From NCBI GenBank assembly GCA_036244855.1, contig BQKZ01001891.1, positions 12,070 through 76,069 on the forward strand: a stretch of 64,000 nt of DNA. The letters run 5' to 3'. Within the stretch, counting starts at the first letter, position 1. Each line of letters starts with the position of its first letter. Source of the stretch: Temnopleurus reevesii. Taxonomy: Eukaryota > Echinodermata > Echinoidea > Temnopleuroida > Temnopleuridae. The position numbers and the translations under genes were made by a program. Positions 1 to 10,465 of the stretch are shown here, piece by piece. The notes under the pieces were generated by a model. That model made no database searches. It was not told the origin of the DNA and worked only from the letters and a program-made list of their open reading frames with translations.

Positions 1-34
1 CCATCATCATCATCATCATCATCATCACCATCAC

Positions 35-75
<41 letters not shown>

Positions 76-243
76 CCATCATCACCATCGCCATCATCAT
101 CATCATCATCATCCTCATCATCCGCCTCATCATCATCACCATCAATATTATTATTATCATCATTATCATCACAGCCACCATTTTCATTATCATCATCATC
201 GTCATCTTCGTCATCATCACCAACAACACCCTCCTCTTCTTCG

Positions 244-277
<34 letters not shown>

Positions 278-312
278 AGCCATCATCATAACCATCATGC
301 ACCCTCATCATA
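1..312. repeat. (CAT)n microsatellite, imperfect
   Basis: Nearly uninterrupted CAT/CAC trinucleotides with scattered CGC, CCT and ATT variants fill the first 300 bases. It lies upstream of the first visible YeeE/YedE exon, so it is probably intronic. Open frames through it would be low-complexity and are not supported. Confidence 0.95.
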
Positions 313-420
313 CAAATCTTCCCAATCATATACAACAGAGTCAGAACCGATCATGATTCCGAAGGAGCAATTTTTATAAGCCCTTTTCTAATTTAGAATC
401 TTTCATTTTTTTCTTGGCAG

Positions 421-523
421 CGATGACCTTTCTTGGGTGCATGGTTGGTGTGTATTCCTACGCCTTGGTAGAACCCTGGATCACCCGAATGACGGCGCCA
501 GCAAAACCTTATGATAAATATTT
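421..523 (+). CDS. YeeE/YedE gene, first visible exon
   Basis: The acceptor is ttcttggcag ending at 420 and the donor gtaagta starts at 524. It reads MTFLGCMVGVYSYALVEPWI and ends in PYDKY plus two bases of a split Leu codon. The ATG at 423 is probably an internal Met, because a good acceptor lies two bases before it and the family's N-terminal half is missing. Confidence 0.8.
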
Positions 524-3500
524 GTAAGTATATCCCACAAAGCAGCATTTTAAAGGGTATCTGAGCCCCCAAACCCCCAATAATTTTGTCGTTAGTATAG
601 TATATAGTATACATAAAACCAAACCTAATCAACATTCCATGACTCACTTTTCAAAATATTGAATTTTAAAAACTGATCGATTTTCATGATAAATAAAAAG
701 GAACGGCCTGTAGGGAGATTAGTTTAAATAATAAAAACAATTGGACGTACACACAAAAGTACGGACACGCATTCATAAAACGCTTTTTTTTTTTTGTAAT
801 ATTGTACCATAATGAAAAGGTGCAATATTTTGACTTCATTGAAATGATGCAATATTGTACATTTATGAGTGGTACAGTATTGCACCCTGAAAGCTATGCC
901 CAGTGTTGCGTTACTTTTTCGTCCTGAAAGATGCTGCCCACTGATGATAAGATAACAAAGACCAAAGACGACAAAGGAAGAAAATTGCAATGTCTCGACT
1001 TGCAGATTAGTCAACGGCTTCTCGCAAAATGGGTTTCCCTTTTTTAAATTGAACATATTCCATGACTTGTTGAATACTTCTGCTAACAAAAAGTATCAAA
1101 ATCTATACCCCATGTAATGCAAAATAAGATAGCCAACCTTAGTTTAAGACGTCACTCTCAGTTCCTTCAGGGTATGTGTTTGTTATAATTTTATGGGACA
1201 TCGTGTATTGGCCATTAGGTTTTGAGAATGAGCAACATAATTCCAAAAAGTTATCGTTCTTGAGTACAGAATCTAATCCTGAGATATTTTATAACATTTT
1301 TCTTCATATGGCCAGTGCATGATATTTATTTATACGTGTGTCCTGAAGAAATTAAGAATGGGTCTATGTTGCAATACTTGCATGGGAGCGTAGAGATGTT
1401 GCTCAAAAGTTGATCAGAACGCGCCAATCAAAACCACTGTTTCATCTGCGTCTTGGTAGAAGCGCACATTTTGCGCGAATGAAAATGCGCGTCAGAATTT
1501 GCAACTGATTTGCAGTAATTGTCTTGCGATCGATTGCAACTTTTAAACAACACATCCATAGACTTCAATCCGTCAACGGTGACAATCCATTTTCCGAGAA
1601 AATATGTCCAAATATTCGCATGTGGCTATCCGGGACGTTCTAATGTCGTAATGTTCCTAGCTTGATAAGAGCCGGTAGGCAGCTCAGTCGGTAAACAGTC
1701 TACCCTGAAATAAAGTGATCCTTCATGGCGCGGATATAAGCCCTACGTAGCTGCCGCTGTTTAGAAATGTATCCGGATAATTTTGCACCTTTTCGAAAGA
1801 AATGTAAAGTTGCACTAATAAGGGAAGCTCCCTGTATTGTAAGGTGTAATGTTCCACCCTCTTATTTAGGTGTGTAGACTGAACAAAACTTTTCATAAAT
1901 TTTTATAGTTGTTTTCTTAGATTAAACTTTGTGCTGATTTTGCATGCCGATTCATTCCAACAAATTTTGAAGCTTATTTTAAAGTTCAACAAAAGTAGAT
2001 CTTTTTTTTTATTATGCTCATTTCAAAATATACAACAAGTATAGATATAGAACAAAGTATAAAAATATAGATAAAATGAATAATGAATAATGGCGATAAC
2101 GAAAATTATGGGGAAAATAGAAATTCCAGATTGTGATTACTGAATATTCTTGCTGAGTTGCCCTTCTCTTTGTCTCATTTAGAGCCGACAGTTACGTGGA
2201 AAAATGGAAGGTGCCCTTTTTCGCCATGGCTCTTGTCGCAGGGACAATGATGGGGCTGGCCGTTGTGACGATCGAACTCTTAGTACCATGGACAACAGAT
2301 CTCGTAGTAAGTACACACCGTGAATGGCTCACTGGTAGAGCGTCTGCCCCCTGAACGGAAGGTCGTGGGTTCGATCCCCAGCCGAGTCATATCAAAGACT
2401 GGTAAAAATGGGACCATCTGCCTTCTTGCCAAGTGCTCGGCTTTTAAGAATGGAGAAGGGTAATAATAACTTGATATGCAGGACCCGCGGGTAGAACAGC
2501 TTAGAGTTGATGGTGGCTACCCTGTGTAAATGTTAGATATTATTATTGCTATTATTAATTCCAGTCTACCCGAAAACAATACTATAATGACAGCAGTAGA
2601 AAATATTACTGAGCAGCACAAAAAATGTTTGAAGAAAATCGGACAAAGAATAAGAAAGTAATGCATTTTTAAGATTTGAAAAAATTGGCAATCAGTGAAA
2701 ATTATCAGACATGTTGCCAATTTGATGACATCATGGGTGCACTAGTAACCGGAATTTCTTTGTATTTATGGTGAAAAATAAAAATCATCATTTCTCCAGA
2801 AAGATACAAAGTTTATATGATTGTAAGCATGCAAATAGGGGATCTACATATCTATCCTCAAAATTTCCTATCATTAGAATTTTGAGCAAATCATATTTTG
2901 GGGAAAAAGTAACATTCTATAACATTGATATAAATACAATAAATGGTAAATTGTGAACTTATGACGTCATTAGTTTTGAGTAGACTCTTCTTTTAAAGGG
3001 TAACATCACTCAGACATTGATGAGCTATAAGTTGATGGAAAAAAATACAATAATCAATTTGGAAAAATTTCTGACAAATCGTATGATCCATTCAAAACTT
3101 CTGAATTTTCAAAAATTAATGCCAACCCGGAGAGCTCCCCATTCACTTTGTGCATAGAAGTTCACATTTTTTAAAAGAAATATAGGCAGCTTTTCTCTTC
3201 AAGTATGATGATTATGGACATTTTGATTCTGCATACATTTTCTTCGATGATTCTTGTCAATTCCTTGTCTACTTTTCTTTAAAAGGAACTAAATGTAAAA
3301 ACGTTGTCAGAGATATCATTAAATTATAGGGACCTAATTAACATTTCCTTGTTTGTATATCGTCAGTGGGTGTTGTTCAAAAGTTGCGATTGATCGCCAG
3401 TTACAGTTGATCGGAACGTGCCATTCAAAATCATTGTGTCATGCGCGTTACAATTCGCAACCGATTTGCAGTTGATTTGCGATCGATTGCAACTTTTAAA

Positions 3501-6500
3501 CAACCCCCATTTGAGTGATAAGTTTTTATGAAATAACACATACTTTTTCTCCCTTTCTCTCTCCCTCTCTCTCTTTCTCAGAATCCACAAGTTGAGGGCT
3601 CATGGTTTTTCCAGACGCTTGCATGGCCTCCCTATGTTTCGGGTAAGATGATTTATCCCCTCATTCCCCACACACATACAAAGAAACACATAACTACATA
3701 CATACATACATACATACATACATACATACATACGGGTTTTCGCCTCCAAACGTGGACATGCGTTTTAGTTTGTGTGTGTTTGTGTGTGTTTGTGTGTTAG
3801 TTTACCATTCGTTACCATGGACCGAAGACACATCCCTGACGATCCAAAATATAACTGAGGACTTGCAATCGTGGACGTTCTAATTTGACAAAGTACCACC
3901 CAACCGAGGACGTACCCCATATCCTTCTTTAAATGCATTTTTATTGTAAAGCTCTACGTATACGAACTGTTCTCATACAGAATTACAACCGTGGACTGTC
4001 CCCCGTTGCAGGTACGCCCGCGGTTTGAAGGTACTTTTGCATGGTGTGGTCCGCGGTTGGCAGCGATTTTAAACGCATACATATACATGCATACATATAT
4101 ACATACATAATTACTGAATCTGCAGACACGACTGTTTCGCTCTATATTAGAGCATATCAGTACAGCTCAGAAAATGATAAACATGTACATGCAAGTAGGC
4201 ACATGTGAATCAATCTAATTTCTTAGGTTCAAATTTTATTGTTTAGACATTTTGAAGAATATAAAAAATGTCTAAACAATCAGATTTTTGTGTTGCATTT
4301 TTTTAGACGAGCGTCTATTTTTCTTCTATTTTCCACCAATAAGGACTTCGTTAGCAACGTTAATACAATCGCTGTGTAGCAGAATTTTATTTATTTTATT
4401 GCCAACGGGTCAGAGTAAAATTGTCTTCAGATTTTGCACCTGGTTTAAAATCAAAGTTGCAGGCTTTTAAACATTTTACCGTAGTGAAACCTTGACGCGA
4501 AGTAACTCAGGGTTAGGGCTGAGGTATCAAACTTTGGTGAAATGTTGGAGAAAAAGACCCCTGAACTGTTAGGTCCTCACGTTACAAATTCATAAAACCA
4601 AATTATTAGGGGCTTTCACATTCTCCCAAATGTCTGTGTGTAATAAGCTTTTAAAAAAAAGGCTTCATGACTGTCGGCATGGGGTACGAATTATGGCTAC
4701 AAAAGAAACAACTCCAGAATCTGAAATTAAAACCTTTTATCGTTTTGTTTCGCTTGTAATGCCAGCGGGGAGAAGTGGGGTCCGTTTTTTTGTCTTCTTA
4801 TTGTTTGTTTGTTTTGTTTTGTTTTTGTTTTTTTTTTTTTGGGGGGGGGGGGACTTTGAAACCAATTTCCGCTACAAGACTAGGGGAAGGCACCGTGTTG
4901 TAGTGGTTCGGACTCTCGCCTTTCAACCAGGGGGTCATTGGTTCGAGTCCCACCCATTGCTTTAATTTCCTTTAGCAAGAAATTCGTCCACAGTGTGCTG
5001 CACTCAACCCAGGTGAGATGGATGGGCACCTGTTAGGAATTTATTCCTGAGCTTATGCGCCTATTAACTGCACTGCTAAAGCCAGGGTAATCATGGTAAT
5101 AATGCTGGAATTGTAGAGCTCTAGTCTTAGGGAATTCTCATGAAGAGTTGATAACGGCGCTCTCTAAAAGTCGTTCATTATTATTATTATTAGTAGTAGT
5201 AGTAGTCGTAGTAGTAGTAGTAGTAGTAAAACCTAGCGATTTCTTTGAGCCTCGAAATAACTTTGACAAGCATGGTGTTTCACCAAATCGTTCTCAAAGT
5301 CTTTCGTAACTTGGTGAAACACCGCCCAGTATGAGTTTGTTGTTTGATTTCCTCGTATTTCTTTTGACTCCCCCCCCCCTTTACCATAGGTATCTTGATC
5401 GGTTGTCTCCAGATCCCTTTGGTTCTTGTGGTATCAGATACAATCGGTGGCAGTAGCAGCTTCTGCACGCTAGGGGCACAGGCGCTTGTCACCGAACGAA
5501 TGGAATCGTGGTCCCCCTATCTCGCGAAGTTCAAAAGAGGAGCGGAAAACTGGTGGCAGGTGAGGAAATTTCTTACTGAATAAAGGAGAGAGAGGGAGTG
5601 AAGGAGAGAGAGAGAGAGAGAGAGAGAGGGGGGAGAGGAAGATGGAAAGAGGGGAATAGTGGAGGGGCGCTAGGGGCACAGGCGCTTGCCACCGAACGAA
5701 TGGAAACTTGGGGGCGAGAAAGAGAGGAAGAGAGATACGGATGGGGGAAGAGGGAAAGAGAGGACCAGTGGAGCGGGTGCTCGGACACAGGCACTTGCCA
5801 CCGAACAAATGGAGTCGTGGTCCCCATATCTCGCGAAGTTCAAAAGAGGAGCGGAAAACCTGGTGGCAGGTGAGGATTTTTTCTTACGCACCCTGTAGTT
5901 TTACTGACTATTTAAAGGAGAGAGAATGAGGAAAACACGATATAAAGTATTTTCGAAAAGTTAAGTTGAACGCAATTTCAATGATCCTTTGTAATGCTAT
6001 TGAATTCTGTACCGGCTTGTCATTGTTGTGTCCGCACAGTTAAATACACGGCGTACGGATCTATTGTCTGCGTTTTCGAAAACTTATCGTGTTGGAAGAG
6101 AGAATGAGAGAGAGAGAGTGAGTGAGGAAGAGGGGGATGGAGAGAGACAGTCAGACAGGCATATCGAGGGAGGAGAGAGAGATAGAGAGAGACAGACGGA
6201 AAGAGAGAGAGAGAGAGAGACATACAGAGAGGGAGAGACAGACAGACAGACATACAGAGGGAGAGAGAGAAAGGCAGACAGACAGACAGACAGAGACAAA
6301 CAGGCAGACAGACATGTATTTTGTATTAAGCAGGACCCCTCGTGATACCAACATCTTGTTGTGAGGGCATTCTGCTAAAATATTGATCAATAAATGATAA
6401 ATAAATAAATGAACAAACAAAGGGAAAAACTCGGTTAAAGGTTTGCCAGAATATATCATCATCATCATCATTGGCGTCCGTCTGTCTCGGGAGACAATGG

Positions 6501-8013
6501 AGAACGCGCCGTATAACAAAAAAATACGACGTAAACTATTTTCAACAAATTACGTCGAACGCAAATTCAATGGTCCTTTGTAATGGTATTCAGATAGGAA
6601 CCGGCTTGTGAATGTTGTGTCCGCATAATTGAATACAGACGTACGGTTCTATTGTCTGTGGCCCACGTAATTTTTCGGAAATAGTTTATATCGTGTTATA
6701 ACTTATTTACCCTTTTTTGCAGGTGTTCTATGTGGTGGGGGCGATCGGCGGTGCATGTATCTCTGCAGCCGCTTCGGGGAGCTTAGGCAGCACCTCTGGT
6801 GTTAGTCTCGTCTCTTCGTTCATTGGCGGGCTCATGCTCATTTTCGGCTCGAGATTAGCCGGTGGATGTACAAGGTAATCTCTTGGGGAAACATGATTTC
6901 GTGCCCATCAAAGCCCAAGTAAAAGTTTTCTTTGGCTATCAGGAAGCCATATGGACATGGTGAACGCTTGAATAGAGTTTTTACTGCTCACCTCTTTATC
7001 GCTTCTGCTCACAGCGATTTCCATGGGTCGGCATTGGGGGCTCTAGCCTGGGCAGGTAAAAAAAAAAGGGGGGGGGCGGAATTAACCGTAAAAAGACGTT
7101 TCGCGCAATAAATTTTCTGAACCCGAAATTTTCAGAGTATTCTCTTTTACTCATCGTGGAACTTTTGAGACCACATTTAGTACGCACAATTAAGCCAATG
7201 ATAACTGCGCAACGCGTATGTGTTTAAAAAGTCATCACTCCCAAAATTGCTTAAAATGTGATTTTGTGTACAGCGTCAATGCAATTGAGATTTCCGTGAG
7301 AAATCATAAAAGTAACCATTGTCATATTTCTTGGCAGAAATTGATTTACTTTAGCATGTACAAGCTTTAAACATTTTCTCCCATAATTGTCAGCGAAAAA
7401 AAAAACAACGAAAAACAAAAAAACTGAATACGCTTTTGCATGAAGGAATGAAGGAAGGAGTAAATGAATGAATGAATAAATAAATATATAAATAAATAAA
7501 ATAACTGAATTATTTAACCACAAAAATCACAATGCCCCAGAGTTGATTGGAAAACGGTGCTAATTTTCTCAGATTAAATCGTTGATGTTGTCACGAAACC
7601 ACGGTGACGGAAGCCGAAGGGAAGTGTTACATTGATACAAATATATACCGACATAGCAACAACTGAATGGGCACCCCACTCCAAGACGCGTATAAATTAT
7701 ACAGGACACGTTTCATTGAAAGTGTAACTGTAGTAATGGTTTCGTACAACAATGCCAATTCGTGAAAACAATGACGAATTATCAATTTTACGATTGTATT
7801 TACCAAACACATGCAATTTTCTGTAGATATTAACTTCGATTGATTTTCTCCTTCTTTTTCTTTGTCATCAGCGGACATGGATTGTCAGGAATGGGGGTGC
7901 TCTCGGTGTTATCTTTTGTGACTGTTGCCGCCATGTTTGCTGGGGGTACCGCATTTGGATTTATCTTCTGGGCAGTGAGCAACGCCAGTACGCTGGATTA
8001 CTACACATTTTAA
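421..8013 (+). CDS. YeeE/YedE-family (sulfur transport domain) membrane protein, 3' six exons
   Basis: Six exons (421-523, 2183-2306, 3582-3642, 5390-5559, 6723-6874, 7872-8013) join with matching phases into 249 residues plus a TAA stop, counted from the ATG at 423. Every internal junction is AG/GT. The protein is hydrophobic and Gly-rich, with likely membrane helices at about 46-70, 93-114, 153-175 and 180-245. The C-terminal motif GGCTSGHGLSG (residues 199-209, Cys201), split between exons 5 and 6, is the hallmark of the YeeE/YedE (DUF395) family. Bacterial members such as TsuA carry thiosulfate across the inner membrane through conserved cysteines. Cys101 and Cys121 (in SSFCTLGA) are other candidate relay residues; that assignment is inference. 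The N-terminal half, which should carry the first Gly/Cys motif of the pseudo-repeat, is outside the window. The substrate in an animal is unknown. The family call is strong; transport of a sulfur compound is by homology only. Confidence 0.88.
1398..1551. mobile_element. Small palindromic element (MITE-like), family A
   Basis: The left end gttgctcaaaagttgatcag and right end cttttaaacaac, preceded by gcgatcgattgcaa, are imperfect inverted repeats. A close relative is at 3372-3504. No coding capacity. Confidence 0.6.
2183..2306 (+). CDS. YeeE/YedE gene exon
   Basis: The exon sits between ctcatttag and gtaagt. The first base completes the split Leu codon, and 41 codons follow, starting ADSYVEKWKVPFF. 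The stretch FFAMALVAGTMMGLAVVTIE is a clear membrane helix. It ends in phase 0. Confidence 0.85.
2323..2560 (+). mobile_element. tRNA-derived SINE (family 1)
   Basis: The head (2323-2390) resembles a tRNA gene, with an A-box-like tggctcactggtagagcg and a perfect B-box ggttcgatcc. It is followed by unrelated body sequence and an ATT-rich tail at about 2530-2560. It lies right after a coding exon in the YeeE/YedE intron, so a SINE is more likely than a working tRNA. Confidence 0.7.
2561..3190. repeat. Fragments of a dispersed foldback repeat family
   Basis: The stretch holds phrases seen elsewhere in the window ('gaaaatcggacaa', 'ttgccaatttgatgacatca', 'ggagagctccccattcactt'). They match the arms of the elements at 47850-48450, 57690-58590 and 61700-62165. 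No intact ends were found. Confidence 0.5.
3372..3504. mobile_element. Small palindromic element (MITE-like), family A
   Basis: It begins gttgttcaaaagttgcgatt and ends with the near-exact inverse (aatcgcaacttttgaacaac-like, seen as gattgcaacttttaaacaac). About 133 bp, non-coding, in the intron just before the 61-nt exon. Its relative is at 1398-1551. Confidence 0.75.
3582..3642 (+). CDS. YeeE/YedE gene short exon (61 nt)
   Basis: A long pyrimidine tract and ctcag precede the exon and gtaaga follows. It reads NPQVEGSWFFQTLAWPPYVS plus one base of a split Gly codon. It has no stop and fits the phases of both neighbouring exons. Confidence 0.83.
3692..3733. repeat. (CATA)n microsatellite
   Basis: About ten consecutive CATA units, with looser CATA-like sequence on both sides and again near 4075-4110. 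Confidence 0.95.
4888..5192 (+). mobile_element. tRNA-derived SINE (family 2)
   Basis: The head has the A-box-like tagtggttcggactctcgcc and B-box ggttcgagtcc. A conserved body follows (tttccttt.agcaagaaattc, cacagtgtgctgcactcaac, cccaggtgaga), and the tail is ATT-rich. Other copies are at 11994-12116, 14850-15140, 62491-62753 and 62843-63127. Confidence 0.85.
5193..5228. repeat. (TAG)n microsatellite
   Basis: Tandem TAG units at the tail of the SINE. Confidence 0.9.
5274..5328. repeat. Short hairpin, 'ggtgtttcaccaa' ends
   Basis: The arms ggtgtttcaccaa and ttggtgaaacacc are inverted repeats about 55 bases end to end. The outer motif 'gtgtttca ... accgccca' recurs at about 10208-10378 and 44324-44400, suggesting a dispersed non-coding family. 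Confidence 0.6.
5390..5559 (+). CDS. YeeE/YedE gene exon with SFCTLGA motif
   Basis: The acceptor is ttaccatag and the donor gtgagg. It completes the Gly codon, then codes 56 residues beginning ILIGCLQIPLVLVVSDTIGG and ending KRGAENWWQ. It contains a membrane helix and Cys101 and Cys121 of the visible protein. Two broken copies of its 3' part lie just downstream, at 5667-5705 and 5778-5877. Confidence 0.88.
5580..5640. repeat. (GA)n microsatellite
   Basis: An almost pure GA/GGA run between the true exon 4 and its first broken copy. It may have mediated the local duplication. Confidence 0.9.
5667..5705 (+). pseudogene. Fragment of YeeE/YedE exon 4 (first extra copy)
   Basis: About 39 bases repeat the exon segment around 5468-5506 (cgctaggggcacaggcgctt onward) almost exactly, then diverge into GA-rich sequence. 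It has no donor and no acceptor of its own, so it is unlikely to be spliced in. Confidence 0.8.
5778..5877 (+). pseudogene. Fragment of YeeE/YedE exon 4 with donor and 1-nt insertion (second extra copy)
   Basis: It repeats the last ~90 bases of exon 4 and keeps the gtgagg donor (5870-5875). It reads TEQMESWSPYLAKFKRGAEN as in the true exon. One extra C in aaaacctgg then shifts the frame before the donor, so including it would break the reading frame into exon 5. Confidence 0.85.
5934..6093 (+). mobile_element. MITE-like element, family B copy 1
   Basis: It is bounded by acacgatataaagtattttc and its imperfect inverse (gaaaacttatcgtgtt). Its core ('ttgtgtccgcacagtt', 'cggcgtacggat', 'attgtctg') is shared with three other copies at 6522-6697, 13817-13992 and 15242-15406. 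Confidence 0.85.
6100..6312. repeat. (GA)n and (GACA)n microsatellite
   Basis: Mixed GA and GACAGACA units. The open frames through it on both strands (Arg/Glu- or Ser/Leu-rich) are artefacts of the repeat. Confidence 0.95.
6522..6697 (+). mobile_element. MITE-like element, family B copy 2
   Basis: It shares the core and right end (aaatagtttatatcgtgtt) with the other family B copies. Its left end (aatacgacgtaaactatttt) has drifted. It ends 25 bases before the acceptor of a YeeE/YedE exon. Confidence 0.82.
6723..6874 (+). CDS. YeeE/YedE gene exon
   Basis: A ccttttttgcag acceptor precedes 50 codons beginning VFYVVGAIGGACISAAASGS and ending RLAGGCT plus AG of a split Ser codon, followed by gtaatc. 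It has two hydrophobic helices and the first half of the GGCTSGHG signature. A small palindromic element (6522-6697) ends only 25 bases before the exon. Confidence 0.9.
7872..8013 (+). CDS. YeeE/YedE gene terminal exon
   Basis: The acceptor is tttgtcatcag. One base completes Ser203; then GHGLSGMGVLSVLSFVTVAA and a second hydrophobic stretch follow, ending NASTLDYYTF and TAA (8011-8013). I see no clear AATAAA just downstream. Confidence 0.9.
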
Positions 8014-9440
8014 AAATGGACCTTGGAACCAGTGGGGAAGGGGGGGGGGGCGGCCTGCAGCCCCCTCCCTCCCCAATTTAAGTTTGTCAGTGAATATATG
8101 AAAATAAGATTTGCCATTAAGAATGTTTTATATAGACCAATCCACCCCCCACCCCACACACACACACCCACACACACTTCTCAAAACGTCCTGTGGGCAC
8201 TTCATCCTCGACAAGAACCACGGAAAGGGGAGGGAGGGTGCTGCAGTCCCTCTACATTTTTGTTCAGTATATCATGGCCAACATCACCCTGCTTTTCTAT
8301 AGAGACATGAAATTGATGGCGTAGCCAGTCGGGAGGGGGCGATGCCCATCCGTTTAAATTGTCCAGCTCCTTAATTAAGCAAATGAGTTGTCAAACTTCG
8401 TACTCTATTCCCGGATATTTCTTACCTGGAGAACATTTTCATTTAGCAGAATAAGGACCAGATTATCTGGATCGGAATTTTGATTCCGATTTTTAAAGAG
8501 AGCTGGGTTGTGATTCATAAAGCTGTGCGTGAATCTATAGTTACGACTTTTCGAGCGGCTGGTGTCCCTTTCCTACTGAATTGTGCACATGAAAAAACAC
8601 CAGTCGTTTGTAGAGGCGTGCGTAGATGTACAAACAGCTTTATGAAAGAAAAATTGGGATATATTGGATGTAAACTTCACAATGGAGTGTAATTAGAAAA
8701 ACCCAAAGGTTGTAGCCATGCCTTGGTAATTCAAATGGCTCTCACAACTGTGGGAGTTTTCCCCCCTAAAAATTGGCCTATATGTGATAGGTTATAACAT
8801 TTATCGACCGATTTTATTGGTGTGTTTTTATGCTTCGACGAATTTTCAGTTGAAAACGAAAAAGAACCGAAAACCTCCACACCCGTGCTTCAAAACCATC
8901 TTTCAAAATGTCTGACTGCAAATTATAGATACAAATAGGATTAATATTTGCAATCGAATTTGGATACCTACAATCCAACATAGTGGATAACATCAAACTC
9001 TTTCTCAAATATTTTGCTTACTATTTTTATATGAATTGTCAATTTGTGAAGATGAACTTCTTTAAAGATGCGTCTTGTCAAAAATACTTTCTAAATTCCT
9101 ACAATCATGACAATTGGAAAGCCAATCTAACAGATCAGGGACCATTCCAAATCGGATTTAAATTCCAATTCTAATTGTTTTACTTTACAATCTTATTCGA
9201 TTGAAATTTTCTAGCCAGTTTTGGATTGGTCCCTGACTACAATCTATTAGATCGATTTTAAATCCAAGGGATTTAGAGAGTATCATGAGAAAATTTCACA
9301 ATGTATATATAATATATATATTGATCTGTAAATATTGGAGTGCCTTATATTAATATAAACTATGCCATTTTAAAACTCATTGTATAGTTGCCTGTCATTT
9401 ATAATTTTCGTAACTTTATTGGAATGAGGCATGTTTACCA
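8014..9440. other. Intergenic; no gene seen
   Basis: Downstream of the YeeE/YedE stop. It holds a C/CA-rich stretch (8140-8180) and AT-rich sequence with no coding signal I can support. Short open frames here lack family resemblance. It presumably contains the 3' UTR of the upstream gene, but no polyadenylation signal stands out. Confidence 0.6.
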
Positions 9441-9620
9441 GGGGCCAATTGCACGAAATAGTCTTAGCTATCCTCTTCATGCTAAGGCGTCTTAAGTTCT
9501 TATGCCACCATGTTAACATAGTCGTTTCACCTCGAATGTCCATGTTACGAGGGTGGCACAAGAAGTCAAGACGTCTTAGCAGGATGAGGATAGCTAAGAC
9601 TATTTCGTGCAATTGGCCCC
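9441..9620. mobile_element. Near-perfect palindromic element (MITE-like), 180 bp
   Basis: The first 35 bases, starting ggggccaattgcacgaaata, are exactly mirrored at the right end, and the arms stay about 90% matched for some 70 bases. The two overlapping open frames on opposite strands look alike because the DNA is a palindrome. Non-coding. Confidence 0.9.
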
Positions 9621-9717
9621 AGAACACAGAGATGCCAACCGTTCTGGAATACGAATGAGGTTAAAATTGTAATATGAATGACGTAATAGTTGAGCCAAAG
9701 TAAGGCCCGGGCACACC

Positions 9718-9872
9718 AAACACGGCACGGCATCACGGCACGGTTTATACGCGCCATCTCCCCTGTGATTGGCCAATTGTTGAAGATCCTGTGCATGTGT
9801 GCGGCGGAGCGTGCTGGCCAATGACAACCAAGATACTGCGTAAAAACCGTGCCGTTACACCGTGCCGTGTTT
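9718..9872. mobile_element. MITE-like element with 'aaacacggcacgg' ends
   Basis: The ends aaacacggcacggcatcacg and ccgtgccgtgttt are inverted repeats containing two 'cacggcacgg' units each. An outer inverted pair, aaccgttctggaata (about 9638) and tattccagaacggtt (about 9959), suggests it is nested in an older palindromic element. Confidence 0.8.
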
Positions 9873-10465
9873 GCTGTGCGTATGACGACAATAACCATAC
9901 TCTGCGCCATTCACTCGCAGTGAAAACCGTGAATTCATATGAAAATGCACCCTCTGTTTATTCCAGAACGGTTAGCATACCTGAGAACATTTTAGGCCAA
10001 ATCCGGTGATCGATTTCTCTTCAAGGCAGATTTACACCTTTGCGTTCTCACCCTTCGGCGGCCCAGCGTGTTTTTTTTTTTCAAAACTAAAAACGCTCTC
10101 CGAGCCTACAGTATACGCTGATCAGACGGTGGACTGACGATTGGCCTGCGTTCCAGGAGCGTACGCTGAGCCTCAGCCCAGCGTATGACCCGTGTCATTG
10201 TGTGTCCAGTGTGGTGTTTCAACAAGATAATAAAGACTTTAAGAACGACTTTACGTACGACTGGTACCTGTTCTTGTGCCGGATGATCAGGAATCTTCAG
10301 GAATCTTGCACGTATTACGCTCGTTAAACATACTCCAGTCTTTCTGTAAGTCGTGCGTAGCTTGTGAAATACCGCCCAGGGAGCGTATTTAATTGTCACA
10401 AATTGTCACTGGGCTGATCGACACAGGGTGAAAATGGAAGGGTGTGAGTCTGCCTTCAGCGAAGG
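9873..10465. other. No gene; one faint palindromic element
   Basis: A segment at about 10208-10378 is flanked by 'ggtgtttcaacaagataata' and an inverse 'cttgtgaaataccgccca', a degenerate copy of the hairpin family at 5274-5328. No coding signal. Confidence 0.5.

Noticed and set aside
2323..2390. Functional tRNA gene
   Set aside because: It has a tRNA-like head but continues into a SINE body with an ATT tail; arm pairing is imperfect and it sits beside an exon.
5470..6519. Overlapping Arg/Glu-rich and Ser/Leu-rich open frames on both strands
   Set aside because: They arise from GA/GACA microsatellites and exon-fragment repeats; composition follows the repeat, not a protein family.
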